From: Pseudobdellovibrionaceae bacterium
GTDB lineage: Bacteria > Bdellovibrionota > Bdellovibrionia > Bdellovibrionales > Bdellovibrionaceae
Direction of reading: 5' to 3'
Assembly (NCBI GenBank): GCA_014376325.1
Contig: JACMRP010000199.1
Location: 1-6,038, forward strand
DNA: 6,038 nucleotides
Of this stretch, positions 5,582 through 6,038 are shown one piece after another. Within the stretch, counting starts at the first letter, position 1, and each line of letters opens with the position of its first letter. The translations under genes were made by a program, and so were the position numbers. The notes under the pieces were generated by a model. The model made no database searches, had not been told where the DNA came from, and was given only the letters and a program-made list of their open reading frames with translations.

Positions 5582-6038
5582 AATTGAACGAAAAAAATTA
5601 CGTTCACCGCCAGTATTTAGAAATTATGAATATCCCAAGTTCGGTTCCGCTATGCGACGGTACGGGCCTTTAGGAATTGTCCAATCTTAATTCCCTAAAT
5701 AAATTTATCGAGCAGGGACGTATCCAACCGGAACAGGGCATCTTTTTTCCGGCAGCGAGCATGAACGTTGAAATAGAAGAGTTCATCCGTAAGTCGTACC
5801 GGTCGCACGTTTATATCGGCGATGCGTATTCTCTATTGGGCTTGCCGTTTTTGCTGCAACCTTTTCCGGGATTGATGACCGCATCGAAGTTAGCTTTGAA
5901 CATCGCGAACTTTAAAGATCTTCGAAACAATACGCCGCTTGCCGAAAGTGCGCTGCAGAAACTAAGTCGATCGTTTTTAGCTTCGCAAGTGGAAGGTATT
6001 CAGTACGTTTGCAGCGATTATCCATTTTTGCTTTTGTT
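5548..6038 (+). pseudogene. stop-interrupted coding region continuing past the window (possible flavoprotein or kinase remnant)
   Basis: Frame 1 is open from just after a TGA (5545-5547) to the window end except for one TAG at 5671-5673. This gives 41 codons, a stop, then 121 uninterrupted codons. The translation looks protein-like throughout. After the stop it includes KFIEQGRIQPEQGIFFPAAS and HVYIGDAYSLLGLPFL, then ASKLALNIANF and an amphipathic helix. The first ATG after the stop is 5761, without a clear SD; TTG 5677 is also possible. VYIGDAY...ASKLAL resembles the GDA motif and following helix near the C-terminus of FAD-dependent monooxygenases or reductases. Alternatively, CDGT just before the TAG and GIFFPAASMN could be decayed GGDGT and PxGTxND motifs of the kinase begun at 5399. 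Neither assignment is firm. The lack of a credible start and the internal stop suggest a pseudogene or sequencing error. Confidence 0.4.
5585..5606. repeat. inverted repeat TGAACG-N10-CGTTCA
   Basis: TGAACG (5585-5590) and CGTTCA (5601-5606) are exact reverse complements around the all-A/T spacer AAAAAAATTA. The repeat starts 3 bases after the stop of the truncated kinase fragment. No T-run follows, so it is not a standard terminator. It may be incidental, as it also lies in the frame-1 open region. Confidence 0.45.

Noticed and set aside
3972..5605. 14-base identity AAAAAATTACGTTC at 3972-3985 and 5592-5605
   Set aside because: It is A-rich, unique beyond these two copies and not flanked by further similarity, so it is probably chance.
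5671..5673. Recoding of TAG as an amino acid or programmed readthrough
   Set aside because: No supporting structure or context was seen, and an adjacent frame break makes ordinary gene decay more likely.
1..6038. CRISPR array, toxin-antitoxin pair, phage or transposon genes, defence island, tRNA or rRNA
   Set aside because: Both strands were read for repeats at regular spacing, transposase or integrase motifs and structured RNA genes; none was seen.

Overview
The window looks like chromosomal DNA from a Gram-negative bacterium. Five of the seven complete genes encode exported proteins with signal peptides; three of these are lipoproteins, and four of the five keep two or four cysteines in the mature part. 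Balanced base composition, compact Shine-Dalgarno-led genes and this density of small orphan lipoproteins fit a free-living or predatory bacterium of the Bdellovibrionota type. That assignment is an impression from style, not from a marker gene.

Left part (1-1843, + strand): the tail of an unknown gene is followed by three tightly packed genes with gaps of 9 and 14 bases and then an ATGA stop/start overlap. They encode a periplasmic protein, a small four-cysteine lipoprotein and a second periplasmic protein. The two periplasmic proteins appear distantly similar, so this is probably one exported module of unknown function.

Centre (1911-3464, + strand): a complete histidine ammonia-lyase (hutH) with all expected catalytic residues, standing alone without other histidine-utilisation genes. 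It is followed after 40 bases by a lipoprotein gene (3505-4065). Both lack a clear Shine-Dalgarno sequence and have a -10-like hexamer only 6-8 bases before the ATG, which suggests leaderless transcripts. A GC-rich hairpin sits inside the promoter-like element of the lipoprotein gene.

Right-centre (4066-5108, - strand): a strong bidirectional terminator separates the + genes from a convergent pair, a small three-helix membrane protein of the GlsB/YeaQ/YmgE family and, 32 bases upstream of it, a lipoprotein gene.

Right end (5109-6038): a gene-poor leader, then a 60-residue fragment with the start of a diacylglycerol-kinase-type domain. It runs into an out-of-frame, stop-interrupted reading frame that continues off the window. 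This looks like gene decay or a deletion junction. Apart from this, no mobile element, CRISPR array, tRNA, rRNA or known defence system is visible.
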